DNA of 64,000 nucleotides. Source: Chelonoidis abingdonii (taxonomy: Eukaryota; Chordata; Testudines; Testudinidae). Where the stretch lies: contig NC_133771.1 in NCBI RefSeq assembly GCF_003597395.2, positions 136,243,869-136,307,868 on the forward strand, read 5' to 3'. Position numbers and translations under genes: made by a program. This document shows, one piece after another, positions 1 through 31,059 of the stretch; positions within the stretch are counted from its first letter, which is position 1, and every line of letters starts with the position of its first letter. The notes beneath the pieces are model-generated. The model worked only from the letters and a program-made list of their open reading frames with translations. It had not been told where the DNA came from and made no database searches.

Positions 1-138
1 GCCTGCCGACCCGCCGGGTGTTGCTAGGGGAAAATTCTTCCGACGAACGTGCACGCGGCGCGCGCACACCTACTTGGAATGAATATGAGCAACACATCTC
101 GAAGAACAACAGTTACAAAGGTGAGTAACCGTCTTTTT
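1..138. repeat. GC-rich dispersed turtle repeat (fragment)
   Basis: The first ~120 bases are CpG-rich and then change abruptly to AT-rich intron. Read on the minus strand, I recognise this as the start of a very common chelonian repeat of unassigned class. It ends in a perfect-looking splice donor (GTGAGT at 121), but the preceding bases do not match any NUP133 exon and contain in-frame stops. The remainder lies outside the window. The identification is from memory. Confidence 0.55.
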
Positions 139-141
139 TTA

Positions 142-1005
142 TAATTTTTAGTCATTTTCTTCTGAGTCATTTTGGCAATAAAGTAAAATGTTTTAAATTG
201 TTTGACTCACCTGTACTACATAACATATGTTCAATCCTAATCTGTTTCTAAGTCTTGCAAGTACATGCACAAGGTAAATTTACTTATCGTGTTCTGGAGT
301 CTTCTGTCTTTGCAAGTGTGTGAGAGACTTCCACAATCATGCATCTAATTTAAAGCCTTATAAAAAGGTGATTCTTTACAGTGGTTTTATGTATCATACC
401 AAAAAGAAACAAACAAAAGAATCCTTTTGTTTTTATTATAACTGTTGAGTTAGAAATAATTTGGTCAAAATATAGTAAAACTCTGTGGTAATCATAAGCA
501 ATGTGTACACAGTTTGAAATTTGAGAATTAGTAGATCACAGTCTTGAATCCATTTTATGGACAATGATTCTGTATGTGAGAATAATTCATAACGAAGGGC
601 AAAATTCTACACTCAGAACCCTGTGGCAGACTTCCAAACTAATATTCTACTTTCCCTGCCTACTCAGATTGGTTATTGTTGACAATGAACTTTATAAGAG
701 TAAAGAGCAAAGATGTAATCTGTAACAACTAAAGTTCATACTAAGGATGTTCCTTTTGAGACAAAAATATTGAGTTGCTTATAGATTAAAATATGTAGAG
801 AATGGTGTAAATCCTCTTCCACAGACATGTATATTTTTGATCAAAACACTAGTGTTTTCACTAGGATTTTGTTAAACACTTTTCCCTCTGGTTTTGTTGA
901 GCAGGTAAATCCATGTTCTAACGACCTGTGGTCTGTATAGCATTTGTGTTGAAACTAAATTGGACATAAAAACTGACAGTTTTTAACATCTCCTGTAATC
1001 TTTAG
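142..1005. other. NUP133: NUP133 intron, no recognised feature
   Basis: AT-rich intron sequence leads to the acceptor at 1004-1005. I see no gene, repeat family or RNA gene in it. Confidence 0.6.
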
Positions 1006-16265
<15,260 letters not shown>

Positions 16266-16363
16266 TGACTTTTATCACTTTTGAAAGTAGAAACTTCTAA
16301 AGAGCTGAGTTAAAGCAGTGTATGCTTTTTTAACATTCTGTACGTACTTGGTTAACCCTTTGT

Positions 16364-16369
16364 AATAAA
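16364..16369 (+). terminator. NUP133: NUP133 poly(A) signal AATAAA
   Basis: A canonical AATAAA lies 99 nt after the stop codon, with a TG/T-rich stretch downstream (from 16382). The 3' end is expected around 16385-16390. Confidence 0.8.
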
Positions 16370-16578
16370 GTTTATACAGTAATGTGTTTGGCTTTTGAAA
16401 TTACTAATCTTTACAATATAGCTAAGTCTCTTAATTTTTCTCTGGGAAACTCACCTTCTCTCCCGATGGCTGTAAATGTATGGTTGATTTTCATTTTCTG
16501 TGCCTCTTTTGGTTTCACATTTGTTCTGTATTTTTGTCTCATGTGCAGGAAGTCTCAACACTAGAGGCTCATACACCA

Positions 16579-16653
16579 GGGGTGAAATCCTGGCCCCAGT
16601 GAAAACCATGGGAGTTTTGCCATTGACTTCACTGGGTCCAGGATTTCATCCCG
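16579..16653. repeat. 75-bp near-palindromic repeat
   Basis: GGTGAAATCCTGGCCCCAGT at the left is the near-reverse complement of the right arm ending in GGATTTCATCCC, with a CATGGGAGTTTTGCCATTG centre. I recognise this palindrome as a widespread amniote repeat. It would fold into a long hairpin if transcribed. Confidence 0.6.
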
Positions 16654-16772
16654 GGAGTATATATTGGAAAAAAATACAATAAATGTTAAATGATGGCCGA
16701 ATATATAGCGCTTTGGATTAAGAAATGAAAGCCATGCTTGTGTAAGGCACTCTGCTTAGAAATTCGGCTTTT

Positions 16773-16985
16773 GGTATAAAACTTTGCATTGATACAGCAC
16801 CTTCCATCTGAAGAGATCTATGCAATACATGGATAGGTAAGCAGTCCCCATGTACAGAAAAAGAAACTGTCACAGAAAGGATAAGTGACTTGCACAAGGT
16901 CACTCCCTGTGCCAGTGGCAGATAGGGGTAGAACCGACATCTCCTGACTCAAGTGCCCTGGCCTAGCAAATACATTGGTCTTTCA
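16773..16985 (-). repeat. MIR-like SINE, antisense
   Basis: The block GTACAGAAAAAGAAACTGTCAC ... AAGTGACTTGCACAAGGTCAC is the typical antisense MIR core. The antisense box B reads GGTTCTACCCC at about 16925-16935. Confidence 0.55.
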
Positions 16986-16989
16986 ACTT

Positions 16990-19900
16990 GTACGTAAATG
17001 CAGTTTTTCACATAAATTTTCAGCAAATCCAGAGCAATTTTTTAGATTAAAGTTACAAATACAAAAGTTATCTGTAGATTTTTACATTTTTAAAACAATT
17101 AGATTGAAGTTTGCACCATACAGTAATTGACAATAAATGCCTAGAACCTAAGCTCCCAAGAAACCTAGAAAGCAGTTACCAAAGTGAGAGTCCAGGAAGA
17201 CCCTCCTTACTCGAAGACTCATTCTTTACTAGTAGATGCCAACTTACCCCCGTTCACTTATCTCTGACACGATGATAAAAAAAAAAAAAAGTCCATATAA
17301 CTCTTAAAACATTGTAATGGTTCTCAGACTGAAATAACAGGTTTCATTTAAAATCATATAAAAATTGCTTTTATCTGACAAATCGCAGGAGGAGCTTTTC
17401 TTTTACAAATAGTTTAATGTCCAGAGAGTGAATGCAGAGCAACTTGCATACCCTTATGCTCTACTTGCCCTGGCTAGGTGCCTGCTAAAACAACTTGATC
17501 CAACAGCTGAGAAGGTCATAAGTTAAATCAGTTGAAGAGAATCCAATTTCTAGTTTAAAAAGCACAGCTATCGCACCATTGCTTCCCCTCCTCCCTGTGC
17601 TAATACAGTGCTCGGGGCTGAAAGGCTGAACATGTTTGGAAGAATAGACTTATCGAGAGATGTTCTAACTAATATGGAAAAGATACTCATTAGCAACCTT
17701 GTAAAAAGTCAACAATTAAACTTCCCCTGTTTGTATCTACAGTATTACATGGCTGTGAGAGCCGTCTGTATAACTTACAGCTTTGACTTTACAAAAAGGA
17801 ATAATTCAAAGTATTGGAATTTTACTTACTCATATAAAACGCAATGTTAAATGGAAACAGTATCTCAAATTATTTAAAAAACTAAACATTTAGGAGATGG
17901 GAAATGGTATATCAAATGACTGGCACTCTTTGTAAGGATATCTTATTCCTGGGCTTTGGCTTTGTTAAAATTAGCTTGAAGTGTCTAGTAATGTGGACAT
18001 TTCTGGTCAAGCCTTTAACATACTAATGGGATTTCTCACCCCCGCCCCTCTGACTCATCTCCATACAGTCTAACCACCTGTACCCAGTCATAATTCACAG
18101 AGTATGCCAAGGGAAACATCTCAATAGCTGTTATACTTAGTCAAGAAAATAGATTTGCTAAGGTTTATCTATAACTATAGATTGGCGTAGATCAAGAGTG
18201 AACAGCAAAGAAAGGGTTATTTAGTCATTCTGTTTTGCAGAAAGTCAATATTTATCTATAGGTTGTAAGCTCCTGCAGGCAGATTGATTGTCCTGCGCAG
18301 CATGGATTATGCATCCTCAACAAATGACCCATGCAATTTTCACAGCTAAGGCTCTTTGGTCTAGTGCTGGTGTAAAAGGTACTTTGCATTGATACAGTAC
18401 CTCTCCTCTGAGGATCTCTAAAGCACTAGGCTGTAGGCAGTAGATTAAGAAAACCACACCTTTAATAACTTCCTTACTCAAACTGAAGTTCAGTATTTGG
18501 ATATTAGGAACGTTCAATGTGTTCACCATGTCAGTATAAAATCTGAAAGGTCAAGATTACTGGGTTATTGTCCCTTTGCATGTGCTTGTTCATTCTATGC
18601 AATCAGAACTCCCACTGATTCCTGTTGGAGATCTGCTTCCATTAGGGCAGATGAGGTCTGAAGTGTATATTACAAGAGTTGCACAGTTAAAATTTGGTAT
18701 TTGCTCCTATTTCCAAGCTTTTCTGATAATCTGTCCATTAAAACAAAGTAACAAAAGTTTGTGGTGAAAACTTCTCTTATAGAACAGACTTCTCTCAAAT
18801 AGTGGCACAGAGAAGAGGTCTTTGTTTAGCACTGCATATGAATGTCACGGGTATCCTATTTTGCTGCGTAATAGATCTAAAAAAATTGCAGCAAAGAGGA
18901 ACAGTTACATTATAGACTACTACCTGTTCCTGCAAGAAAGTTTTCAGTTGTCCATGTGATTAAATTAAATAGGGGAGAAAATGTTCTCAAATGTTTGGGG
19001 GGGGGGGCGAAGGTAATACAATCTTTAATTATAAAATTTGTTAAGCATTTCTTTCCTTGTATAGGATACAAATCATTTGAATGTCCAATCCTCACTTGTA
19101 AAAATCACAAGTTTAAGAATTATGGGAAAGGGTGTGAAGTCATGATTTGTATCGACAAGCAGAAGAAATTGGACATTTGAGTACGAAGATCAGTTTTATT
19201 CTTGCCCTGTACTTATTGCTGGAATTTGAACTGATTTGTGGCTGTGGTGGCTGAACACTGAAAGAAAAAATATTGATTTAGCCCCTCATGCCTATCCTAT
19301 GTTTTAATCACAGAGAATGTATACAGGGGAAGTGGCCTTTTATGTGGAAAATTAATATTGCCACCAGGCATTTGTCTGTATTAAATTGCTATATATCATA
19401 CTTAGCTATAGTATCACTTTGAGATACCAAGAGATCTGTGGTAGGAAAACCAAAATGGTATATGTCCAATAATTTTTTTTCAAAATTTACATTAAACGGT
19501 CACAGACAATGCTTCCTCTGTTAATATTTTAAGCAGGGTTTGTCTCACTACATATGGATAACTGGAGCATACATACATCTCATGAAATAACTAATCTGTA
19601 TTTTAGTCTGCTGCTGAGTATCTTTTTTAATACCTGATTATTCTGATTCCTTAAAATCCTCAGGAAAGGTAGTTTCTCTTTATGGAGAATTTATGTAGGT
19701 TCAGTTTTAGGCAGAGTTTTGAGAAGAATGAAGAGGAGAAAAAATTGCAGAGAAAAATCACCCCATCACATCCCCCCCCCCCCCCGCTGCTTTACAACAG
19801 TAGCATGGCAGGAAGTGGAAATGGAAAGCGGCAGCAAAAAGACATAGGGTGCAGCCAGAGGTGAAGGGGAGAACTGCCAGATTAGGAGTTGCACAGATTA

Positions 19901-20600
19901 AATGTTAGAGAAGAAGAAAAGTTGACTGTCTCGATAAACCTTGCTGCTGGGGAAATCAAACTGCAGAAAATGCCTTCTTCATAGTGGTTTATGGTAGCAC
20001 AGAGACTTCCTCCTAGCACTTCTTTCTCTACCCCACATTTTAGTTGTCTTTTTTCAGAAAAATTTGCCTTTAGCTACTCCTATCCTAATTTCTCCAAAGT
20101 CAGTTGCTACAAACCAGACCTGCTTTCTTCATCTCCTTTACCTGATTCCTCCTCCTAATTGTAACGGGAATTTCTAAAGAAAGTCCTTTCACCTATGCCA
20201 AATAGAATCACTGCTTATTCAGAGCCTGGCTAGATGAATAGTTAATTCCCCTTTATTTAACGATGGAGTAGTTTCATCCAGTCAGAGGCAGCTTATCGGT
20301 AAGACTAATTTACCTTTTTAAAAACCCTTACGGGTGAGCTATTCTGAGTCACACATCGTCTGTATTCTAAGCCAATCAGAACGCGGCAGGTCAATAATGG
20401 ATACAGTTCATAACTGCAATTGGAGTGCACCAGGATCCAACGGCTAGTGGTTAAATCACCATCAGACTTCTGGTATTAGAAATAGTCACTGGAATAAAAT
20501 TTTCCCAGGACCAGTATCTTTTGAAGGGCTTCTTTAACAGACATCCACCATAACCCTATGCGTTTCTTTTTCATATGCATCTTTAAATCAGACCCAATAA
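16990..20600. other. Intergenic NUP133-ACTA1, mostly unrecognised
   Basis: AT-rich with no gene found. A second short stretch like the MIR edge (TTTGCATTGATACAGTACC) occurs at 18383-18430. G11 (18997-19007) and C14 (19772-19785) runs are present. Muscle regulatory elements of ACTA1 could lie here but cannot be called. Confidence 0.5.
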
Positions 20601-20603
20601 AAT

Positions 20604-20772
20604 CAGTGTGTGCCCTCTTTCACATAGCCTCTGAGACTCTTCCTTATAAATAAAAATACTTTTTATATATTTAACACCTTATAAATGCTGGAGGCAAAGC
20701 GGGGTTTGGGGTGGAGGCTGACACTTTGTGACCCCCCCCTTAGGGGTCCCAAGCCCCGTTTGAGAACCCCTG
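20604..20772. mobile_element. hAT-type MITE, left end decayed
   Basis: The right end GTTTGAGAACCCCTG and interior (TTTAACACCTTATAAATGCTGG, GGGTTTGGGGTGGAGGCTGAC) match, in reverse orientation, the copy at 29464-29666. The left end is too diverged to locate exactly. Confidence 0.65.
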
Positions 20773-22305
20773 ATACAGAGCAAATGAAAGCATGAGAGGG
20801 GAAGTCAATATAAATAAATCATAATTTACTGTTTCCTTTTCAGCTTTAGATTTTCCTCTGTGCTAATTCCCGTTCTTACTTATACAACCTATTTTTCTAA
20901 ATGTCTTTCCCCTTTTATATCTATACTTTGTTGGGATGAATACAATTCCTATTTATGGAGGAAGAATGGCCCCTTCCCTGATTTGGCAAAGAATTGAATG
21001 GTATTTAATACTGGTCTGTGATCCCTACCTTAAAATTTAATTACAGTACAAGCACTTTTTCAGGGTGCCTGAAAGCTACAAACCTCTCCTCCTCCATTAC
21101 TTTTGTGATGGATGCAGAGAGGCCTTTGTTAATTACATATCTAGGCTATCTTGCTGGTTGCTGAAATGATCAGTAGGAAATGTAGGAGCAGTTTCCTCTT
21201 CCTAATTTTACAGAGAAATAGCCTATAAAAGGATATTTTATGGTGGGCTACAAGCCAGAACACTTCTATCTTCGGCTTCCATAGAGAAAACACCTGTTGA
21301 GCATAGGGATTCCTTCCAGCATGTGTGTGTGCACATTATGTACAAAGTAGATGTTAGTTACCATTCCTCCAAGTGAGGCTGCTTCTCTCTTCCACTAACT
21401 TTTGGCATCACATCTGTCCTTCCCGTCCTGCTAAGCTAGTCATTTATTTCAATTCTCTCCATAAGCAGCTGCTGTGCTTCCTATCCTAACAGGCGTTGGA
21501 CGACTACCAACTGTACTTCCAGCCTTCCCCAACCCAAAATGACCATTAAACCTCTACAAGACCATAAGTAGATTCAAATCCCTTGAGAATTTTTTTAAAA
21601 AAATACATCTGAATATATCATACGTATAAATAGCATAAACAACAGCAGCCCCACTGTGTATGGGAGCTGTCCAACCTATGCTGGCAACTAGCCAGAACGT
21701 GGATCTTTATCATCCTCTATATATAAAACTGATTTTGCACAGCATTTTTTATTATAAAAAGCTGCTGCTGTGCAAGAATTAATCTGTCTACCAAACAATA
21801 AAAAAATTGCAGCGATTAAAACACCAACAAAATGTGTCCCCTTGCAACAGTCCTTTCCCCTGGGGTGGGGAATGCTAATTAGGAGGCAGCATCCACCGAG
21901 CTGTGTGTGTCTGGCACAAAGTGCCCTCTTAAAGAGACCGCACACAAATAGCGCTGTGCTATGGGCGGCCGGGACTGGTGTGTGGCTGTGCGCGCTGGGG
22001 AAGCGACTTGCCAAAGGCTGGGCCTCAGCAGTGCTGGAGAGGTACCTGCCGCTTAGCTCCTGGCGGGCCGCAGCCCGAGCCCCTTGTCCCCCGGCCCTGC
22101 TCTCGGCCCCTCTTCCTCGGGCCGGGCCGGGCTCGCCCCACCCCCGGCTGCTCCGAACCTGCGGCCGCTGCCGGGCCGGGGCTCCCACCCCCTGCGCCGC
22201 TTTCTCCTTTCTGGGTATCGCGGGCTCGGGATTATTTCGGACACGAGCCCCCCCGGCCCCTTCCCCTGGCCCGAGGCGGGGGCCGGGGAGGGCCCGGCAG
22301 ACGCT

Positions 22306-22315
22306 CCTTATACGG
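22306..22315 (+). promoter_or_regulatory. ACTA1: CArG-like box CCTTATACGG
   Basis: One base differs from the CC(A/T)6GG consensus bound by serum response factor. It lies about 170 bases upstream of the TATA box. Multiple CArG boxes are a known property of skeletal actin promoters. Confidence 0.55.
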
Positions 22316-22350
22316 CCCGGCCTCTGGGCCCTGGGCCCGGGCCAGGAGCG

Positions 22351-22360
22351 CCTTCTTTGG
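22351..22360 (+). promoter_or_regulatory. ACTA1: CArG-like box CCTTCTTTGG
   Basis: A single C departs from the CArG consensus. Its position between the distal and proximal boxes fits the middle SRF site of vertebrate skeletal actin promoters. Confidence 0.55.
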
Positions 22361-22423
22361 GCAGCCCCGCGGGAGCGCAGGAGGCCTGGGGGGCTCCGGG
22401 CGGGCGCGCTCGCTGCCCAACAC

Positions 22424-22433
22424 CCAAATATGG
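22424..22433 (+). promoter_or_regulatory. ACTA1: Proximal CArG box CCAAATATGG (SRF site)
   Basis: This is a perfect CC(A/T)6GG, 46 bases upstream of the TATA box, identical to the proximal SRE known in skeletal alpha-actin genes. SRF and myocardin-family factors are expected to act here. Confidence 0.85.
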
Positions 22434-22448
22434 AGACAGACGGGGCGA

Positions 22449-22455
22449 CATTCCT
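22449..22455 (+). promoter_or_regulatory. ACTA1: M-CAT element CATTCCT (TEAD site)
   Basis: CATTCCT lies between the proximal CArG box and the TATA box, the arrangement described for skeletal actin promoters, where TEAD factors bind. Confidence 0.75.
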
Positions 22456-22478
22456 GCGGCCGGCGGCGGCGGCGGCTC

Positions 22479-22484
22479 TATAAA
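22479..22484 (+). promoter_or_regulatory. ACTA1: TATA box TATAAA
   Basis: TATAAA follows a CGG-rich tract. Transcription is expected to start about 25-30 bases downstream, near 22505-22512. Confidence 0.85.
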
Positions 22485-22507
22485 GACGGGCCGGGGCCGG
22501 GCAGGCC

Positions 22508-22567
22508 CACCGAGCTGGAGAGCTGCGAGGAGCCTGAACCGGAGCGGAGAGCCAGGAGCCACCCGAG
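22508..22567 (+). other. ACTA1: ACTA1 untranslated exon 1
   Basis: The exon is inferred from the TATA box to the donor GTGAGC at 22568. Vertebrate skeletal actin genes have such a short non-coding first exon. The start is approximate. The 5' UTR continues with 12 bases (23805-23816) of exon 2. Confidence 0.7.
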
Positions 22568-26691
<4,124 letters not shown>

Positions 26692-26931
26692 GCATGTTTA
26701 CATGATCACTATGCTAACTACTCTCAGGATGACACTGTTGTAAGTTGTAGGTTGTTGAATACCTGCAACAGCCATGTAACTTTCTATTTTGTAACAATTT
26801 CTGTTACTGTTGCTGCAAACTCCACGTGACACAGAGTGTGTGTAAAGTGTACATAAATTAATTTATTTTATCTCGTTTTGTTTATTTTTAAAACCATGCC
26901 CTGTGGAAGGAAACCAAAAACTTCAAGAAGC

Positions 26932-26937
26932 ATTAAA
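26932..26937 (+). terminator. ACTA1: ACTA1 poly(A) signal ATTAAA
   Basis: ATTAAA lies 240 bases after the stop in a 3' UTR with AT-rich blocks and GTGTGTGTAAAG. A T/GT-rich stretch (TCATTCTGTCACGCC) follows. No AATAAA is nearer. The transcript end is expected near 26955-26960. Confidence 0.7.
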
Positions 26938-26959
26938 TCATCAGTCATTCTGTCACGCC

Positions 26960-28045
26960 TCATTGGAGTTGGTGATGTCATGCTTTATCTCCTTTCCTGG
27001 AGCTGAAATCTCTATACACATTCATCCTGTTCTTTAACTGGTTGCAGTTTAGGGAGAAAAAAGTTCCAACAGTTTAAATAATTGACATAATAATGGTGGC
27101 AGGTTATTTCATACAATAGCAATGTTACATTAAACAAACACACTGGGTTATAGGAGGCCAGAGTGATTCACAATTAGTTTTCAAAATATATTAAAAAGGT
27201 TTGTGTCCTTTTTTTCCCCCCAATTTAAATATGAATCTGAAACTGCTTTCTTGGTTCTGAGAAACACTTGAATATTTTTAGAATTTACATTTCAATTGCT
27301 TTACACATGATCTTTCTACTCTGTGCTATTGTACCGGTACTGCCATATCCTCAAGTTCAGATTAACATTTTCTGTGTAAAGCTCTTTTTCAAGGGATTAC
27401 AGCCTGGCTCAAAAAAACATGGTCATAGCTATAACATGTGCCGCATCTCATCCTAGAAGCCTCTTCTATTTTTATAACTTTTTAAAAGGCCGTTGGGTTG
27501 TACAAGTTTCTTAAACTCAACAAAAACAAAACTCCTTTTGAATGAGATGCAGTCTTACAATGGCCCAACGCCAAAGATATATTTCACTAGACAAATGATC
27601 CTGTGCAACACACATATTTCAAATACCTCATTGGAGCAGAATGTAAATAGTAACTTTTTTATAACTCATTTCTAAGTGGAACTGACAGGAGAAGGTTTTC
27701 CTTTAGAACTACTCGTAAATCACTGGGCTAAACTATATAAAACTTAGCAGAGTCCTTCACTCTTATTTGGCCATTCTGTGACTGCCCTGAAGCACTGCAT
27801 AAAGTAAATGCCCCGTGGCAGACGGAGTGGGGCTTAAACATAGATCATTCCACTCCATTATACACAGGCAAATATCAACTACGCTTCCCCTTGGGAGACT
27901 GCAGCCTGGGGAAGGGCCCAGATGAGCCTTGGGAGCTTCCTCACAAGTTAGGCAAGGGACTTTGGTGCCTGAGGGAGACCCCTCTTTGGGAGGGGGTTAG
28001 AAACTTACTGTTGTGGTTCATGTTCAACAGTTTCAGACTCTGAGT
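26960..28045. other. Downstream of ACTA1, no recognised feature
   Basis: AT-rich intergenic sequence. I found no gene and no clear repeat. Confidence 0.5.
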
Positions 28046-28173
28046 TAGGGTAACCAGATAGCAAATGTAAAAAATCAGGATGGGGGGGAGCGGGGGGGGT
28101 AATAGGAGCCTATATAAGAAAAAGACCCCAAAATGGGGCTGTCCCTATAAAATTGGGACATCTGGTCACCCTA
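28046..28173. mobile_element. hAT-type MITE, TAGGGTGACCAGAT family, copy 1
   Basis: The termini TAGGGTAACCAGATAG and CATCTGGTCACCCTA are inverted repeats. CTCTGAGT is duplicated exactly at 28038-28045 and 28174-28181. An 8-bp duplication points to hAT. The interior is G-rich and non-coding. Three more copies are in the window. Confidence 0.88.
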
Positions 28174-28189
28174 CTCTGAGTCAGTCTGG

Positions 28190-29455
28190 CTACCCTTGTT
28201 TGGCTGTCAGTAAATAGTAAAGACTGAACCATAAGATCCAAACCCAACTATGGATACAATTAGGAGGCCCAGGGATAAGCAGAGCTAACTGTTCAAGCTC
28301 CCTTTTATTAGCCACATAGCATTTCTTCCCTGAGAGGAAGCCAGCCGTTTTAGATCTTGAGTAGGGGATGGTACTCAGCTGCCCTTATTAATTCAGCTGC
28401 AGCAAAAATCCCAGCTCTTTCCCCTCTGCTGAGGAACTCCTGACCACTCGCTCTTCAGGTGCCACACTCTCAGGGACACACAGTAGTATCTTCAGGCAAG
28501 CTAGTAACCCTGTCCCCTGTGTGCTTCTCCCTCATGCCCTGGAATGACAGAAATAGGAGCATTTGAGCATTGTGACGTGATTCTGTTAGACAGAAATGAA
28601 TTTCTAAGAGCCTTATTTTGTATAGATTTCTTGGTCATGATCCCATTTAAATCATTGTTTGAATGGTAAAGTCAAAGATATTACAAAGATCCCCAAATAT
28701 TGCATTTGTTTTAGATAAGAACTTTTAGAGACATAAGGTATGTGCGTGTGTGTGTAAATGACTGTTAGACTAAGAGATTATCACAAAGGGATTCACACTG
28801 GTATAGGACTCAATCCTACAAGCTTTACTCGTGTGGTTGTGTTTTCAGGACTAGACCAGTTAGTGTCTTTGAAGTATGTAAGTTATTTGTAAGGAAAGAC
28901 TGGGTGGATTTAACGTCCGCTTGAAAAAAGATTTTAAAGTAGTTACCATTGTTATCAATGGCTACAAATTTTTGAAATCTACAGATTTTAGCATGAGGTA
29001 CGTAATATGAATTGCATATTATCTTTAAGCCTGTAGAATATTTTGCTTTTTAAGGATGTCTGTAAAGTGTACAATAACGTTAAAGCACAAGAAAGGTTTG
29101 ATCTGTTCACCAAAAGTTTGGGAAGGGTTCACATTTCTTTTTAGCTCTTCAGGCAGCTTTTCTACAACTGCCCTAACCTCATATACTGTAAACTGCTAGT
29201 TAAGGTAAAATGTCACCGACTCACCATAAGACTTGGTTGATAACCCCCTTCTCAGGGGTTTACATTTCAGTTGCTCTTGTTTGCCTCCATCTTAAAAATA
29301 CCAACCTCAACCGTCCCAAAACAAAAACCAAAAAAAGCTTTTATAGATCTATTTTGCTAAGAGCTGATAACCATTCTGATAACTCCAGACATAATGAAAT
29401 ACAGAGGACACCGTCCTGTCAGACCCCTGCACAGCTATCCCACTGACCGGTAAGG
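28190..29455. other. Intergenic, no recognised feature
   Basis: No gene or repeat family is recognised; a short (GT)n stretch lies at 28741-28755. Confidence 0.5.
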
Positions 29456-29463
29456 CCTTAGAG

Positions 29464-29666
29464 CAGGGGTGCTCAAACTGGGGGTCAGGACCCCTCAAGG
29501 GGTCATGAGGTCATTACATGAGGGGTCACGAGCTGTCAGCCTCCACCCCAAACCCTGCTTTTATAATGGTGTTAAATATATTAGTATTTTTAATTTATTG
29601 GGGGGGTTGCACTCAGAGGCTTGCGATGCGAAAGGGGTCATCAGTAGAAAAGTTTGAGACCCACTG
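29464..29666. mobile_element. hAT-type MITE (CAGGGGTGCTCAAAC ends)
   Basis: The left CAGGGGTGCTCAAAC and right GTTTGAGACCCACTG are inverted repeats. CCTTAGAG is duplicated exactly at 29456-29463 and 29667-29674. It is the same family as 20604-20772. Confidence 0.88.
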
Positions 29667-30024
29667 CCTTAGAGGAGATGACCCATTTTCTTTTTTTAAA
29701 TGTTTTCGGGTACCCCTTAAACTCTGTATTAAAAGCTGACATAAGTGGTCACATATTGCAGTTATGAGCCTTGGATAAATGCCTAGACAAATAAGACTTT
29801 TGCCGGCATTTGCAATGATATTTACCCTAATGCAGGGTTTAGGCAGGGCATAGGAGCTTACATGGAAACTGCGCTGACGTGAATTTCACTCTTAGTTCAA
29901 GCTTTTGTTAGTAGGTTTAAAATAATTTTTAAAACTGCTGGAAAAAAAGATTAATCTAGAAGAGCAGCTGCTGCTCATGATGGGACAAATGCTGCTGTCA
30001 GATCTATGTATGCAGAATAAACTT

Positions 30025-30200
30025 TCCAAAGTGGGGACATAAAGTTAGGCTCCTAAATCCATATTCAGGCATCTGATTAAGTGGCCTGATTTTCAGAGGT
30101 GTCAAGCACCCTCCATCCTGACTGAAGTCAATGGGAGCTAGGTGCTCAGCACTGCTAAAATTCAGTCCACTTATTCAGGTGCCCAAATAGGCACCTATGT
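30025..30200. repeat. Old dispersed repeat with inverted AGGTGCTCAGCAC-type motifs
   Basis: The motifs AAAGTTAGGCTCCTAAATCC, CCTGATTTTCAGAGGTG and CAATGGGAGCTAGGTGCTCAGC are those of a common amniote repeat that I recognise but cannot name. Confidence 0.4.
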
Positions 30201-30959
30201 GTGAATGTTACTAATTTCACTGGGATTTGTGTGCGCTTATCTGCAGGCAGAATTTGACTCAATGGCTTTATTATTGCTGTCAGTGAATTACATATGCTCC
30301 ATGTCATGGAGAGAGCCTAATAATTCTATTGAAATCTCAGTCCTTACTGTCCCTAACAGCAAAATTCAGTGCATTGCTCATATACATAGTAATTGCCCTG
30401 AAGGAGCCATGTTCTTACAACCAGATTCTCCCATTCTGTAGCTAGGTGCCATTGTCCTAGTCCTGTTCCTACTGAAGTCAATGGGAAGAATTGTGATCTC
30501 CAATTTAAACGTTAAATGAGTGCTTACGGGCTCCCTCCTGGCTGATCCCACTGATTTAGATGGAAGCAGGATTGGTCTCTAACCTATCACATTCTCTTCA
30601 CTTTGGGGAAGCCAGATACCTGCAGCCTCATTTATGTCTATAGGGGAACTTAGCTCATTGTGGTGGTATTCCAAAATCCAAATGCCTGTTGTGACAGTAC
30701 CTCCCATAAGGCTTTATGGAAATATGCTTAGGATGTGTTTTATGCTACATATGCCATGTAACATATCTCTGTAAAGGTTATGATCCACTGACGCTATTAA
30801 TCCTATTTGTATGCATATATCATTTTCGTATTCGAAGTTATGAATATTGGCTGTATACTGGCTTGATTTCTAAATAACCTTAGTAGAGCATTTGGTCAGT
30901 TTCTGGAGAAAGGAATGTTGAAATTAAGTACCTAATCAAGAAACACTTAAAGGACAATG

Positions 30960-31059
30960 NNNNNNNNNNNNNNNNNNNNNNNNNNNNNNNNNNNNNNNNN
31001 NNNNNNNNNNNNNNNNNNNNNNNNNNNNNNNNNNNNNNNNNNNNNNNNNNNNNNNNNNN
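30960..31059. other. Assembly gap (100 N)
   Basis: Exactly 100 N, the usual placeholder for a gap of unknown size. Sequence character changes sharply across it, from AT-rich to frame-broken, CA-rich sequence. Confidence 0.99.

Noticed and set aside
1..121. Upstream NUP133 exon ending in GTGAGT
   Set aside because: The translation has stops and does not match NUP133 before NFSDF; the sequence is a known turtle repeat end.
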